In this document: positions 1 to 8,081 of the stretch, one piece after another | Position numbering within the stretch: the stretch's first letter is position 1 | How the letters are laid out: each line of letters starts with the position of its first letter | Assembly (NCBI GenBank): GCA_003157715.1 | Contig: PMKK01000270.1 | Span: 7,274 to 32,948, forward strand | DNA: 25,675 bases | Direction of reading: 5' to 3' | Origin: Actinomycetota bacterium | GTDB taxonomy: Bacteria > Actinomycetota > Thermoleophilia > UBA2241 | Made by a program: the position numbers and the translations under genes | Notes under the pieces: generated by a model | Databases searched by the model: none | What the model was told of the DNA's origin: nothing | What the model saw: only the letters and a program-made list of their open reading frames with translations

Positions 1-918
1 TTCATCGGCTCGCACGTGGTGGCCGAGCTGCTGTGCCGCGGGCACGCGGTGCGCATCCTCGACAACTTCTCCACCGGGCGGCGCGGCAACCTCACCGCCG
101 TCGACGGCGACGTCGAGGTCTTCGAGGGTGACATGCGCAGCTACGAGCGCGCCCACAACGCCGTCAAGGGCGTGGACTTCGTGATCCATCTCGCGGCGCT
201 GCCCTCGGTGCCGCGCTCGGTGCAGGATCCCCTCACGACCAACGAGGCCAACATCACCGGCACGCTGAACGTGCTGCTGGCGGCGCGCGACAACGAGGCG
301 CGGCGCGTCGTGCTGGCATCGTCGTCGTCGATCTACGGCGCCAACGCCGCCATGCCCAAACGCGAGGACCTGGTGCCGCAACCGATCTCCCCCTATGCCG
401 TCTCCAAGCTGGCCGCCGAGCAGTACGCGCGCGCCTTTGCCGTCGTCTACGGGCTCGAGACCGTCTCGCTGCGGTACTTCAACGTGTTCGGCCCGCGTCA
501 GGACCCGACCTCGCAGTACAGCGGCGTGGTGCCGCGCTTCATGCGCATCGCCCTCGAGGGCGGCCGGCCGGTCGTGTTCGGCGACGGCGAGCAGTCGCGC
601 GACTTCACCTACGTGGCCAACGTCGTCGACGCGACGCTCAGCGCCGCCACCACGCCGGGCGCCGCCGGCAACATCTGCAACATCGGCTGCGGCGACCCCA
701 AGACGGTGCTCGACCTGATCGCCGCCGTGAGCCGCGTCGCCGGCCGCCCGCTCGAGCCCGAGTTCGGTGAGCCCAGGGTCGGCGACGTGAAGCACTCGTT
801 CGCCGACATAGGCCTCGCTCGCAAGCTGCTCGGCTACGAGCCGCGCGTGGGCTTCGACGAGGGCATCGGGCGTACGTTCGCCTGGTTTGTCGAGGACGTG
901 CCCGACGTGCCGGCCTGA
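1..918 (+). CDS. NAD-dependent epimerase/dehydratase, UDP-glucose 4-epimerase-like (5' partial)
   Basis: Extended SDR-family sugar-nucleotide enzyme, probably a cytoplasmic NDP-hexose 4-epimerase feeding the glycan pathway encoded next to it. The frame is open from base 1 and begins FIGSHV, the second half of the family's N-terminal GxxGFIGSH dinucleotide-binding motif, so only a few codons are missing. The catalytic Ser region is SSSSIYG and the YxxxK pair is in SPYAVSK (Tyr at about residue 132 of the visible part). The substrate-side segment RYFNVFGPRQDP is typical of GalE/WbpP-like enzymes. An internal GTG at 16 is not the start. The gene ends 23 nt before the deacetylase-like gene, same strand, consistent with an operon. 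Exact substrate (Glc/Gal, GlcNAc/GalNAc or uronic acid) cannot be told. Confidence 0.93.
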   Translation, partial: FIGSHVVAELLCRGHAVRILDNFSTGRRGNLTAVDGDVEVFEGDMRSYERAHNAVKGVDFVIHLAALPSVPRSVQDPLTTNEANITGTLNVLLAARDNEARRVVLASSSSIYGANAAMPKREDLVPQPISPYAVSKLAAEQYARAFAVVYGLETVSLRYFNVFGPRQDPTSQYSGVVPRFMRIALEGGRPVVFGDGEQSRDFTYVANVVDATLSAATTPGAAGNICNIGCGDPKTVLDLIAAVSRVAGRPLEPEFGEPRVGDVKHSFADIGLARKLLGYEPRVGFDEGIGRTFAWFVEDVPDVPA

Positions 919-941
919 GGGACGAGAGGCGAGGCCGGCCA

Positions 942-1943
942 GTGCGCATCGTCGTCACCGTCGACACCGAGGCAGACGGCCAGTGGGAGCACGGGCGGTC
1001 TCTGGCCACCGCCAACGTCGCGGCCTGGCCGCCCTTTCAGGAGCTGTGCCGGCGTTACGCCGTGCCGCCCACCTGGCTGATCACCAGTGAGATCGCCGAA
1101 GACCCCGCGGCCGCGGCCTTCCTGCGGCCACTGGCCGCCGCCGGCGAGGCCGAGGTCGGCGCTCACCTGCACCCGTGGACCACGCCGCCGTTCGCGGAAG
1201 CGCCGGGTCTGCGCCGCAACGACCGCGACCACGCCTATCCGTGCCATCTCGAACCCGAGCTCCTGCTCGCCAAGCTCGAGACGCTGACCGTCCAGGTCGC
1301 GCGGCTGGCCGGCGCCCGGCCGACGTCGTACCGGGCCGGACGCTTCGGGCTCGACCCGGTCGGCGCCTGGCTGCTGGCCGAGCTCGGCTACGAGGTCGAC
1401 TCGTCGGTGACCCCGTTCGTCACCTGGACCTCACATGCCGGCCGCCCCGGCCACGGCGGCGGCCCCGACTTTCGCCGTCACGATGCCGCTCCGTTTCGCG
1501 TGGCCGGCACCGGCATGCCGGGCCTCGTCGAGGTGCCGGTGACCATCCTGCCGACTTACGCCGCCACGCGCCGCGTGCCCTGGCTGCGCGACCACTGGCA
1601 AACCTGGCCCGTGCGCCTCGCGCGCCGCGGCCTGCGTGTCACGGCGCGGCCGCAGCCGCTGTGGCTGCGGCCACGGCCCGAGTACGCTCTCGACGACCTG
1701 CAGGCGCTGGTCGTGGCGGCGGAGCGCGTCCGGCTGCCCTGCGCGGTGTTCATGTTCCACTCCAGCGAGCTTCTCGCCGGAGCCAGCCCCTACCGGTCGG
1801 CCGCGAGCGACATCGAGGCGCTTCTGGGACTGCTCGACGGCCTGTTCGCCTGGTGTCGCGGTCGCGGCCACGACTTCGTCACCTTGTCGGCTGCCGGGCG
1901 AGCCCTGGCCGCCGAGGGGCGGCTGCCGGTGAAGGAGCTCTGA
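942..1943 (+). CDS. Polysaccharide deacetylase-like (WalW-type) protein
   Basis: 333-aa protein resembling the WalW/NodB-type carbohydrate esterase fold. Visible metal-site candidates are D8 and E10 in TVDTEADG, H75 and H77 in VGAHLHPW, the SYRAGRFGLD segment, and a late His (about 273) in FMFHSSELL. The usual NodB HxxxH spacing is replaced by HxH, as I recall for WalW-like proteins, so activity on N-acetyl groups is likely but not shown. The GTG start at 942 is preceded by a purine-rich stretch (GAGAGGCGAGG). There is no signal peptide, so it probably acts on lipid-linked or nucleotide-linked glycan in the cytoplasm. It sits between an epimerase and two glycosyltransferases, pointing to polysaccharide assembly. 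Confidence 0.8.
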   Translation: MRIVVTVDTEADGQWEHGRSLATANVAAWPPFQELCRRYAVPPTWLITSEIAEDPAAAAFLRPLAAAGEAEVGAHLHPWTTPPFAEAPGLRRNDRDHAYPCHLEPELLLAKLETLTVQVARLAGARPTSYRAGRFGLDPVGAWLLAELGYEVDSSVTPFVTWTSHAGRPGHGGGPDFRRHDAAPFRVAGTGMPGLVEVPVTILPTYAATRRVPWLRDHWQTWPVRLARRGLRVTARPQPLWLRPRPEYALDDLQALVVAAERVRLPCAVFMFHSSELLAGASPYRSAASDIEALLGLLDGLFAWCRGRGHDFVTLSAAGRALAAEGRLPVKEL

Positions 1944-1948
1944 ACGGC

Positions 1949-3031
1949 GTGCGCCTGCTGATGCTCAAGGAAGCCCTGCCCGTGGGCGGCGCCGAGCGCC
2001 AGCTCGCGCTGATCATGAAGTACCTGCCGCCGTACTGGGACCGGCGCGTCTGGGCGATGGGCGCCGGGCCGTTCGCCGACGCGATCGCCGCCGGCGGCGA
2101 TCGCGTCGACGTCTGCCCGCGGACGGCGCGCTTCGACGTGCGGCCGGCCGCCTCGCTGTGGCGCCTGCTGTACGGCTGGCGTCCCGACATCGTGCACTCA
2201 TGGGACTGGATGTCGACGCTGGCCGCCCTGCCGCTCTGCCGGGCGCTCGGCATCCCCATCGTCGATGCGACCATCCGCAACGGCATCGTCAGGCGCAAGG
2301 GAGCGCGGCCGCGAAGGCTGAGCCAGGCGGCATCGGCGGTCGTCGTGGCAAACAGCCAGGCGGGCCTCGCGGCCTGGGGCGTCGGGTCGCGCAAGGGCCT
2401 GGTCGTCTACAACGCCTTCGACCCCGAGCGCCTGAGCGAGGCCGATCCGCGCGCCGGGAGGGGCGCCGGCGACGGCGGTCCGTGCCGCGTGGTCATGACC
2501 GGGCGCATGGTGGCCCACAAGGATTTCTCGGCGCTGCTCGCGGCTGCTCGGCGGCTCGATCGCGAGCGCCCCGGTCGCTTTCGCTTTCTGCTGCTCGGCG
2601 ACGGGCCCGACAAGCGCCGTCTCGTCGCCGAGGCGGGCGAGCTCCAGACGCGGGGCGTCGTGGAGTTCGTCGATCCCGGCCTCGAGGTGCTGCCGCTCGT
2701 CCGCGAGGCCGATGTCGGGGTGCTCATGTCGAACGAGGCGCTGCACCGCGAGGGCTGCTCGAACGCCATCATGGAGTACATGAGCTGCGCCCTGCCCGTC
2801 GTCTGCAGCGCCGGCGGCGGCAATCCCGAGCTCGTGCTCGAGGGGCAGACCGGTTACCTCGTGCCGTCGGGCGATGCCGCCGCCCTGGCCGCCGCCCTGG
2901 CCTCTCTCGCCGAGCGCCCCGAGGTCGCGCGCCGCCTGGGAGACGCCGGGCGCCGGCGCATCCTCGAGGAGTTCAGTGTCCCGCGTCTGGTGCGCGCCAT
3001 GGAACGAGTCTACTGGAAGGCGCTCTCGTGA
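1949..3031 (+). CDS. Glycosyltransferase family 4 protein
   Basis: 360-aa retaining GT-B glycosyltransferase. The N-terminal donor-independent motif is GGAERQL (about residues 12-18). The C-terminal Rossmann domain carries VVMTGRMVAHKDF, LLLGDGPDK and the EX7E motif (E268 and E276 in REGCSNAIMEYM), followed by LPVVCSAGGGNPE. The open frame runs much further upstream, but the gene before it covers that DNA. The GTG at 1949 lies 5 nt after the preceding stop, with AAGGAG at 1932-1937, so it is the sensible start; ATG 1961 is an alternative. It overlaps the next glycosyltransferase by 4 nt (GTGA), so the two are translationally coupled. It likely adds one sugar of an exopolysaccharide repeat at the membrane; the donor is unknown. 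Confidence 0.92.
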   Translation: MRLLMLKEALPVGGAERQLALIMKYLPPYWDRRVWAMGAGPFADAIAAGGDRVDVCPRTARFDVRPAASLWRLLYGWRPDIVHSWDWMSTLAALPLCRALGIPIVDATIRNGIVRRKGARPRRLSQAASAVVVANSQAGLAAWGVGSRKGLVVYNAFDPERLSEADPRAGRGAGDGGPCRVVMTGRMVAHKDFSALLAAARRLDRERPGRFRFLLLGDGPDKRRLVAEAGELQTRGVVEFVDPGLEVLPLVREADVGVLMSNEALHREGCSNAIMEYMSCALPVVCSAGGGNPELVLEGQTGYLVPSGDAAALAAALASLAERPEVARRLGDAGRRRILEEFSVPRLVRAMERVYWKALS

Positions 3032-4293
3032 AGATCTGCCTCGTGAACTACCGGTACTTCGTGTCGAGCGGCCCCGAGCGCTACCTGTTCGCCGTCAAGG
3101 CGCTGCTCGAGGCGCGCGGCCACGAGGTCGTGCCGTTCTCAGTGCGCTACCGCCAGAACGAGCCGTCGCCCTGGGAACGCTACTTCGTGCCGCCGATCGC
3201 CGGCGACGACGAGGTCATGTTCCGCCAGCACTCCTGGTCGCCTTCGTCGGTCCGCCGTGCTCTTGAGCGCACGTTCAGCTCGCGAGAGGTTTACGACGCA
3301 CTCTCCCGGGAGCTGCGCGAGGCGCGCCCCGACGTGGCGTATGTCCTGAAGTACGAGCGCAAGCTCTCACCATCGATCTTCACCGCTTTTCGCGACCAGG
3401 GCGTGCCCATCGTCGTGCGCCTCTCCGACTTTGCCATGCTGTGCCCGCAGCAGCATCTGGTCCGCAACGACCGGGTCTGCGAGCTCTGCGTGGGCAGGCG
3501 GCCCTGGCCCAGCGTGGTCTTTCGCTGCGTTCAGGACTCGTTCGGGGCTTCGACCGTCAACGCGCTTGCGCTGGAATACGCGCGGCGCAAGGGGTTCTAC
3601 GGCCTGGTGGAAGCGTTCGTCGCGCCAAGCGACATCATGCGGCAGAAGATGATCGAGGGCGGCCTGCCGGCGGCCAAGATCCGGCGTCTGCCCACGTTCG
3701 TGGGGGCGCGGCCCGCGCGCGCATGGACGGCGCGCCGGCCGCGCATCTGCTACGTGGGACGCGTCGATCGCGTCAAGGGCATCGAAGTCCTGCTCGACGC
3801 GGTCGAGCTGCTGCGGCGCGGAGGCGTGGGCCACGACATCGAGGTGGCGGTCGCCGGCGACATGTCGACGCCGACGGGCGAGGCCATCCGTGCCCGTCTG
3901 CGTGAGCGGCCCATCCCGGGCGTGACCCTGACCGGGTTGCTCGACGAAGCAGCCGTGATCGAGCTCCTGCAGGGCTCCGTGGCATCGGTGGTGCCGTCCC
4001 TCTGGTATGAGAACATGCCCAACTCCCTGCTCGAGAGTCTGGCCTGCGGCACCCCGGTGATCGCCTCTGATCTGGGTTCCATGCACGACATTCTCTGCGA
4101 CACAGGGGCGGGACTGCTGTTTCGTGCCGGCGACCCGGTCGCCCTGGCCGACGCCGTGAGACGGCTGCTGGACGGATCGCTCGCGGAGGAGATGGGGGAG
4201 CGGGCTCAGCGGCTGGCAAGGGAGCGGCACGATCCCGACACGCACGTCGACGCTCTCATCGACCTGCTCGGGAGCGTGCGTACGCGGCGCTGA
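3028..4293 (+). CDS. Glycosyltransferase family 4 protein
   Basis: 421-aa GT-B glycosyltransferase starting at the GTG that overlaps the preceding stop (GTGA). The N-terminus MKICLVNYRYFVSSGPERYL is typical of GT4 acceptor domains. A Cys-containing segment around residues 135-170 (LCPQQHL, CELCVGRR, FRCVQDS) is seen in a subset of GT4 enzymes and may be structural. The donor domain shows ICYVGRVDRVKGIEVLLDA, VAVAGDM and the EX7E motif (E328 and E336 in YENMPNSLLESL), then CGTPVIASDLGS. No signal peptide or membrane segment. It closes the + strand glycan operon and faces the acetyltransferase gene, with only degenerate repeats between them. Confidence 0.92.
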   Translation: MKICLVNYRYFVSSGPERYLFAVKALLEARGHEVVPFSVRYRQNEPSPWERYFVPPIAGDDEVMFRQHSWSPSSVRRALERTFSSREVYDALSRELREARPDVAYVLKYERKLSPSIFTAFRDQGVPIVVRLSDFAMLCPQQHLVRNDRVCELCVGRRPWPSVVFRCVQDSFGASTVNALALEYARRKGFYGLVEAFVAPSDIMRQKMIEGGLPAAKIRRLPTFVGARPARAWTARRPRICYVGRVDRVKGIEVLLDAVELLRRGGVGHDIEVAVAGDMSTPTGEAIRARLRERPIPGVTLTGLLDEAAVIELLQGSVASVVPSLWYENMPNSLLESLACGTPVIASDLGSMHDILCDTGAGLLFRAGDPVALADAVRRLLDGSLAEEMGERAQRLARERHDPDTHVDALIDLLGSVRTRR

Positions 4294-4358
4294 CGGCCGC
4301 CGCCCTCCGACGGCCGCCGCGCCCTGACGTGCGCCGCGCTCTAACGGCTGCCGACGAC
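4291..4358. repeat. Four degenerate 17-bp tandem units between convergent genes
   Basis: Units at 4291-4307, 4308-4324, 4325-4341 and 4342-4358 align without gaps. Each begins TGACG, CGACG, TGACG or TAACG and continues GxxGCCG. Unit 1 contains the stop codon of the + strand glycosyltransferase and unit 4 contains the end of the - strand acetyltransferase gene. The GC-rich units could also fold as a weak bidirectional transcription barrier, but no T-tract follows. Seen directly; function unknown. Confidence 0.6.
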
Positions 4359-4880
4359 CTCGGCGGGGACACCGCGCACGACGGTGTCTGCCGGCACGTC
4401 GCGGACCACCAGCGAGTTGGCGCTGACCATGACGTGGTCGCCGACGGTGATCGGCCCCGCGATGGTCGCGTTCGGGCCGATCCACACCCGGTCCCCGATC
4501 ACCGGCACGCCGGCTCTGCCGCGCCGGTCGGAGAAGCCGATGGTCACGCCCTGGTGCACGTCGCACCCGGCGCCTATACGGGTGCGCTTATTGAAGACGA
4601 CCGGCCCGAAATGGGGGATGTAGAGGCCGGGGCCGATCACGGCCGTGTGCGGCAGGGAGATGCTGGTGGTGAGCTCGATCGCCTTGCGCCAGGCATACAG
4701 GGCGGTCAGGAGAGGAAGGCGCAGCGCCGGCGGCAGCGAGCCGTGGTAGACGGCCGCCGCGAGGCGGTACTGCAGCAGCGCCCAGAGCGCCTGCTGGGTG
4801 ACCAGGTTCTGGGCGCCTGAATGCTTTGTGTAGGTCGTATAGCGGGCGACGTCGGCACGATAGTCGGCAAGCCACGACAT
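4341..4880 (-). CDS. CysE-like hexapeptide-repeat acetyltransferase
   Basis: 179-aa left-handed beta-helix acetyltransferase. Residues 1-75 are helical. From about residue 80 hexapeptide repeats run through TAVIGPGLYIPHFG, RIGAGCDVHQGVTIG, IGDRVWIGPNATIAG and IGDHVMV-like turns, and the end VVRGVPAEVVG is the family's usual C-terminal strand. The HQGVTIG block matches the active-site region of serine O-acetyltransferases, but the protein is shorter than CysE (about 270 aa). In this setting it more likely O- or N-acetylates a polysaccharide sugar using acetyl-CoA than makes O-acetylserine. ATG start at 4880, 11 nt after the BY-kinase stop, so it is the second gene of that operon. No strong ribosome-binding site is visible. 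Confidence 0.88.
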   Translation of the reverse strand: MSWLADYRADVARYTTYTKHSGAQNLVTQQALWALLQYRLAAAVYHGSLPPALRLPLLTALYAWRKAIELTTSISLPHTAVIGPGLYIPHFGPVVFNKRTRIGAGCDVHQGVTIGFSDRRGRAGVPVIGDRVWIGPNATIAGPITVGDHVMVSANSLVVRDVPADTVVRGVPAEVVGSR

Positions 4881-4891
4881 CGTGGGCCCAG

Positions 4892-6478
4892 TCAGTCGTT
4901 CTGCTGGTAGTAGTGGTAGCGTTCGCCCTTGCCGGCGTCGTCCATGATGGTGACCACGCCGAGCTTGGCCGGGGGCAGCGGCTCGAGAAAGTCGCGCGCC
5001 TCCTCGAGGGTCGGTCGGTTGGTCACCTTCAGGTTCACGAGCAGGAAGATCGCGTCGGCCACCGCCGCCAGGGCCGCCGCGTCGCCGACCGCCAAAAAGG
5101 CGGGCGAGTCGATAAAGACGTAGTCGAACCCTCTGGCGGCGAGCTCGCGAATGATCGTGGCGAGCCGTCGCGAAGCGACCATCTCGCCGGGGTTCGGCGG
5201 TATGGGGCCGGACGTCAGCAGGGTGAGCGGCGGCAGCTTGTCAGAGGCGGGCGTCCGAGGTCCGTCGCCGTCGCCGCGGACGGTCACGATCTTGGGAGCG
5301 TCGAGCTCGCGGGTCTGCAGGGCCTCGTCGAGCTCGCAGAACCCGGCGATCACCGACGACAGTCCGAGCGTGTTGCGCACGCCGAAGATGGAGTGGACGC
5401 GCGGCCGCCTGAGGTCGGCGTCGATCAGCAGCACCTTCTTGCCGGCGAGCGCCAGCGAAGCGGCCAGGTTGGCCGTCAGCAGGCTCTTGCCTTCGCCCTT
5501 GTTGGCGCTCATCACCATGATCACCTGGTGCGCCTCGCCGAGCGAAGCGAACTGCAGGTTGGTGCGCACCACGCGGATCGATTCGGCGGCTCGCGCGTCG
5601 GTGTCGCTCATGACGATGAGCGAGCCCTTGGCCAGCGCCTGCTCGGGGATCTTGGCGACGCGTCCGATCACCGGCAGATGCACGATCTCGCTGACCTCGC
5701 GATGGCTGTGCAGCCGGGTGTCGAGCTTCTCCCGCAGGAAGCCGAAACCGATCCCCAGGACGAGCCCGAGGACCACGCCGATGGCGGCGGAGCGCTTGGG
5801 CTTGGGAGAGATCGGCACGCTGGACACGCCCGCCGGTACGGCTACCGAGAAGTTGCCGGTCGAGGTGGATGAGAGGATCTCGAGGCTGTTCAGCGACTGG
5901 GTGAGGAGCGTGTAGTCTTCGGTGGCTTTCTGGGCCGGCGTCTGGAACTGCTTGAGCTTGGCGGAGACGGCCGCCTGAGCCGCGGCGATGCTGGCCCGGT
6001 CTTTCTGCATGGAGTAGGCGACGAACGCGCTGGCGTACGCGTTGGCAAGCTTCGCGGCCCATTTGGCGTTGGTGGAATCGACGGTCACCGCGACCCCGTT
6101 GTCGGCCGGCGTGCTGGCGTTGGCGTCGGAGGTGGTGATGGCCGCGCTGACCGAGTAGTCCGGCAGCGCGTTGGGAGAACCGATCTGGGTCATCACGCGC
6201 TGGTCGATCTGCGGCCCGGTGATGAGCGTGACCGCGCTCTGCATCTGCAGTTCCTGGGTGGTGGGGTCGGTGTACGACTGGCTCAGCGGATCCTGGATGT
6301 TGAGCTGCGGGACGTAGAGAAGCTGGGCCATCGATTCGTAGAGCGGGGTCTTGGAGGCCGAATACGCATACGCGGCGCCACCCAGTGCGATCGCGAGCAC
6401 GACAATCAAGATCAAGTGCCGGCGCACCACCGTAAGATAGCGCCGCACGTCCATTCCCGCCGAGCTCTGATCTTCCAC
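4892..6478 (-). CDS. Wzz-domain bacterial tyrosine kinase (polysaccharide co-polymerase)
   Basis: 528-aa fusion of a Wzz/LPS chain-length domain and a BY-kinase. Transmembrane helix 1 is at about residues 21-40 and helix 2 at about 230-247 (AAIGVVLGLVLGIGFGF), with an extracytoplasmic loop between. The cytoplasmic kinase has Walker A NKGEGKS (about 324-332), Walker A' LLIDADLRRP and Walker B YVFIDSP. The C-terminus RYHYYQQND holds three Tyr, a short version of the autophosphorylated Tyr cluster. Such proteins set chain length and drive export of capsule or exopolysaccharide. GTG start at 6478 with AAGGGAGG a few bases upstream and a promoter at 6505-6533. An insertion of about 20 residues (DGDGPRTPAS) between Walker A' and B is variable sequence. 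Confidence 0.95.
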   Translation of the reverse strand: MEDQSSAGMDVRRYLTVVRRHLILIVVLAIALGGAAYAYSASKTPLYESMAQLLYVPQLNIQDPLSQSYTDPTTQELQMQSAVTLITGPQIDQRVMTQIGSPNALPDYSVSAAITTSDANASTPADNGVAVTVDSTNAKWAAKLANAYASAFVAYSMQKDRASIAAAQAAVSAKLKQFQTPAQKATEDYTLLTQSLNSLEILSSTSTGNFSVAVPAGVSSVPISPKPKRSAAIGVVLGLVLGIGFGFLREKLDTRLHSHREVSEIVHLPVIGRVAKIPEQALAKGSLIVMSDTDARAAESIRVVRTNLQFASLGEAHQVIMVMSANKGEGKSLLTANLAASLALAGKKVLLIDADLRRPRVHSIFGVRNTLGLSSVIAGFCELDEALQTRELDAPKIVTVRGDGDGPRTPASDKLPPLTLLTSGPIPPNPGEMVASRRLATIIRELAARGFDYVFIDSPAFLAVGDAAALAAVADAIFLLVNLKVTNRPTLEEARDFLEPLPPAKLGVVTIMDDAGKGERYHYYQQND

Positions 6479-6504
6479 TTACCCGCCTCCCTTGGTCGTC
6501 GCCC

Positions 6505-6533
6505 ATCTTACTTCGGCATAGCTACCCCGGCAA
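6505..6533 (-). promoter_or_regulatory. Sigma-70-type promoter of the BY-kinase operon
   Basis: On the - strand TTGCCG (6533-6528) is followed after exactly 17 nt by TAAGAT (6510-6505). Each hexamer matches the consensus at 4 of 6 positions. Transcription would start near 6498, giving a 20-nt leader that contains the AAGGGAGG ribosome-binding site of the gene at 6478. Prediction from sequence only. Confidence 0.6.
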
Positions 6534-6603
6534 TTGAGCCTCGTTAGCGCGCCGCCGATTCTCGGCACCCATCCACGCGCGGTGTGTCTCAAGGAGACTA
6601 CGG

Positions 6604-6628
6604 CGCGCGTCGCGAGCCGCGACGCGCG
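6604..6628. repeat. Perfect 11-bp inverted repeat in divergent intergenic region
   Basis: CGCGCGTCGCG (6604-6614), a 3-nt AGC spacer, then CGCGACGCGCG (6618-6628), an exact reverse complement. It lies between the two divergent promoters, 9 nt upstream of the -35 box at 6638. No T-tract follows in either direction, so an operator or a cruciform/hairpin fits better than an intrinsic terminator. The 277-nt stretch 6479-6755 holds this element, two promoters and two minute reading frames. Confidence 0.7.
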
Positions 6629-6637
6629 ACCGAATGC

Positions 6638-6667
6638 TTGTCAACAGACCACGCGCGACATCACAAT
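6638..6667 (+). promoter_or_regulatory. Candidate promoter of the DUF1972-type glycosyltransferase gene
   Basis: TTGTCA (6638-6643, 5 of 6 matches) with an 18-nt spacer to CACAAT (6662-6667, 4 of 6). Start of transcription would be near 6674, leaving about 80 nt of leader before the GTG at 6756. The -10 match is only fair. Confidence 0.4.
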
Positions 6668-6709
6668 CAACAGATGCCGTCTCGAGACTGGCACCGTGAA
6701 GGGAGCCCG

Positions 6710-6759
6710 ATGGATGGTTTGATGGCGGTGCGCCGGCCATGACGAAGGACGCCGCGTGA
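6710..6759 (+). other. Two overlapping minute reading frames leading into the glycosyltransferase
   Basis: ATG 6710 opens MDGLMAVRRP and stops at TGA 6740-6742. That stop overlaps ATG 6739 (ATGA), which opens MTKDAA and stops at TGA 6757-6759, which in turn overlaps the main GTG at 6756 (GTGA). GGGAG precedes the first ATG and GAAGGA (6744-6749) precedes the main start. The chain of 4-nt overlaps could couple translation, but frames this short arise by chance easily. Confidence 0.3.
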
Positions 6760-7892
6760 AAGTAGCCTTCATCGGTCAGAAGGGCCTGCCGGCCACGTAC
6801 GGCGGCGTCGAGCACCACGTCGAGGAGTTGGCGGTGCGGCTCGCCGCCCGCGGCCACCAGGCGTGCGTCTACAATCGTCCGAGCTACAACCCGTCGGCCC
6901 CCGCGGAGTACCGCGGCGTCGCGGTGGTGAGCCTGCCGTCGGTGGCCACGAAGCATCTCGACGCCATCACGCATGTCGCCGTCTGCACGGCCCACGCCCT
7001 CCGCCACGACGCCGACATCGTCCACTACCATGCGGTCGGGCCCGCCCTGCTGTCGTGGGTGCCGAATCTGCGCGGTGTCTGCGCGCTGGCCACCGTGCAC
7101 GGCCGCGACTGGCAGCGCCCGAAGTGGGGCGGCCTCGCCAGCTTCGCGCTGCACGCCGGAGAGTGGATGGCGATGCACGCTCCCGACGAGACCGTGGTCG
7201 TCTCGCGCTCGCTGGCCGGCGAGCTGTCGAGCAGGTACGGTCGCCCGGCGCACTACATCCCCAACGGGATCACGCTGGCGGACGGCGACGATCCGAGCAT
7301 CCTGAGCGAGTTCGGGCTCGAGCCGGGGCGCTACGTCCTGTTCGCCTCTCGCCTGGTGCCCGAGAAGGGAGCGCACTATCTGGCCGAGGCGTGGCGCCGG
7401 CTGGGCTCGGACATGACGCTGGTCATGGCGGGCGATTCGAGCTTCAGCGCCGACTACGTGCAGTCCCTGCGGGCGTCCTGCGAGCACGATGGCGTCGTGT
7501 TTACCGGGTACGTCTTCGGTCCCCGGCTGGCGACGCTCTTTCGCCAGGCCGCCCTCTTCGTCCTGCCTTCCGACGTCGAAGGCCTGCCCCTCGTGCTGCT
7601 CGAGGCGCTCGGATACGGCACGCCGGTGCTGGCCAGCGACATCCCGCCGAACCGTGAAGTGCTGGGCGGTCTGGGGCGCACGTTCGCGGCCGGCAGCGTC
7701 GACGATCTGGCACGCCGGCTCAAGGCGGCACTCGACGAGCTGCCGGCGCTGCGCGAACAGGCAAGCCAGGCGGCCTCGTGGATCGCCGGCGTCTACGACT
7801 GGGACCTGATCGCCGATCAGACCATCGCGCTGTATGAGACGGCCCTCGAGGCCCGGCGGGCCGGCGGGCGCCGCGGCCGGGCGAACGCCTGA
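6756..7892 (+). CDS. Glycosyltransferase, DUF1972/rhamnosyltransferase type (GT4)
   Basis: 378-aa GT-B enzyme. The N-terminus GQKGLPATYGGVEHHVEEL is the hallmark of the DUF1972 group, which includes rhamnosyl- and galactosyltransferases that start or extend capsule repeats. The donor domain has YVLFASRLVPEKG, LVMAGDS and an EX7E motif (E275 and E283 in VEGLPLVLLEAL), then GTPVLASD. GTG start chosen for GAAGGA 6 nt upstream and fit to the family start. It is divergent from the BY-kinase operon and shares its intergenic control region, so probably belongs to the same polysaccharide system. The C-terminal 10 residues (ARRAGGRRGR) are low-complexity and run into a 13-bp repeat that includes the stop codon. 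Confidence 0.92.
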   Translation: MKVAFIGQKGLPATYGGVEHHVEELAVRLAARGHQACVYNRPSYNPSAPAEYRGVAVVSLPSVATKHLDAITHVAVCTAHALRHDADIVHYHAVGPALLSWVPNLRGVCALATVHGRDWQRPKWGGLASFALHAGEWMAMHAPDETVVVSRSLAGELSSRYGRPAHYIPNGITLADGDDPSILSEFGLEPGRYVLFASRLVPEKGAHYLAEAWRRLGSDMTLVMAGDSSFSADYVQSLRASCEHDGVVFTGYVFGPRLATLFRQAALFVLPSDVEGLPLVLLEALGYGTPVLASDIPPNREVLGGLGRTFAAGSVDDLARRLKAALDELPALREQASQAASWIAGVYDWDLIADQTIALYETALEARRAGGRRGRANA

Positions 7893-7936
7893 AGCCCGGC
7901 GCCGGCCGACGCCTGCGCGACACGGCGAACGCCTGA
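7880..7936. repeat. 13-bp direct repeat spanning a stop codon
   Basis: GGCGAACGCCTGA occurs at 7880-7892 (ending in the glycosyltransferase stop) and again at 7924-7936. The rest of 7893-8016 is GC-rich, has no supported gene, and ends in the promoter of the peptide cluster. A GAAGCCCGGCGCCG motif after the stop recurs at 14606-14690. Confidence 0.5.
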
Positions 7937-8016
7937 CGCTCGCCGCCGCCCAGCGACGGCCGCGACGGCATCGGGGCCGGGCCTTCGCCAGAACGAAAAG
8001 CGCCTGCATCTGCCTG

Positions 8017-8025
8017 TGCTAGGAT
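8017..8025 (+). promoter_or_regulatory. Extended -10 promoter of the RiPP-like cluster
   Basis: TGC-TAGGAT is an extended -10 element (TGn plus hexamer); no convincing -35 is present, as expected for this class. The same TGC-TAGAAT form precedes ileS in this window, which supports it. Transcription would start near 8032. The leader (about 50 nt) contains a 6-bp GC stem, CGCCCG with CGGGCG, just before GGGAGG at 8077-8082. Confidence 0.5.
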
Positions 8026-8081
8026 GGGCGCCATCGAAAGGCTAGGAGCGGCCGCCCGACCGGCGGGCGCGCCCGTGGGAG

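Noticed and set aside
4341..4880. Housekeeping serine O-acetyltransferase (cysE)
   Set aside because: The protein is shorter than CysE and is encoded in a polysaccharide kinase operon, so a sugar acetyltransferase role is more likely; the symbol was withheld.
6534..6722. 62-codon + strand frame in the divergent intergenic region
   Set aside because: TTG start without a ribosome-binding site; it runs through the palindrome and both promoter elements, and composition does not look coding.
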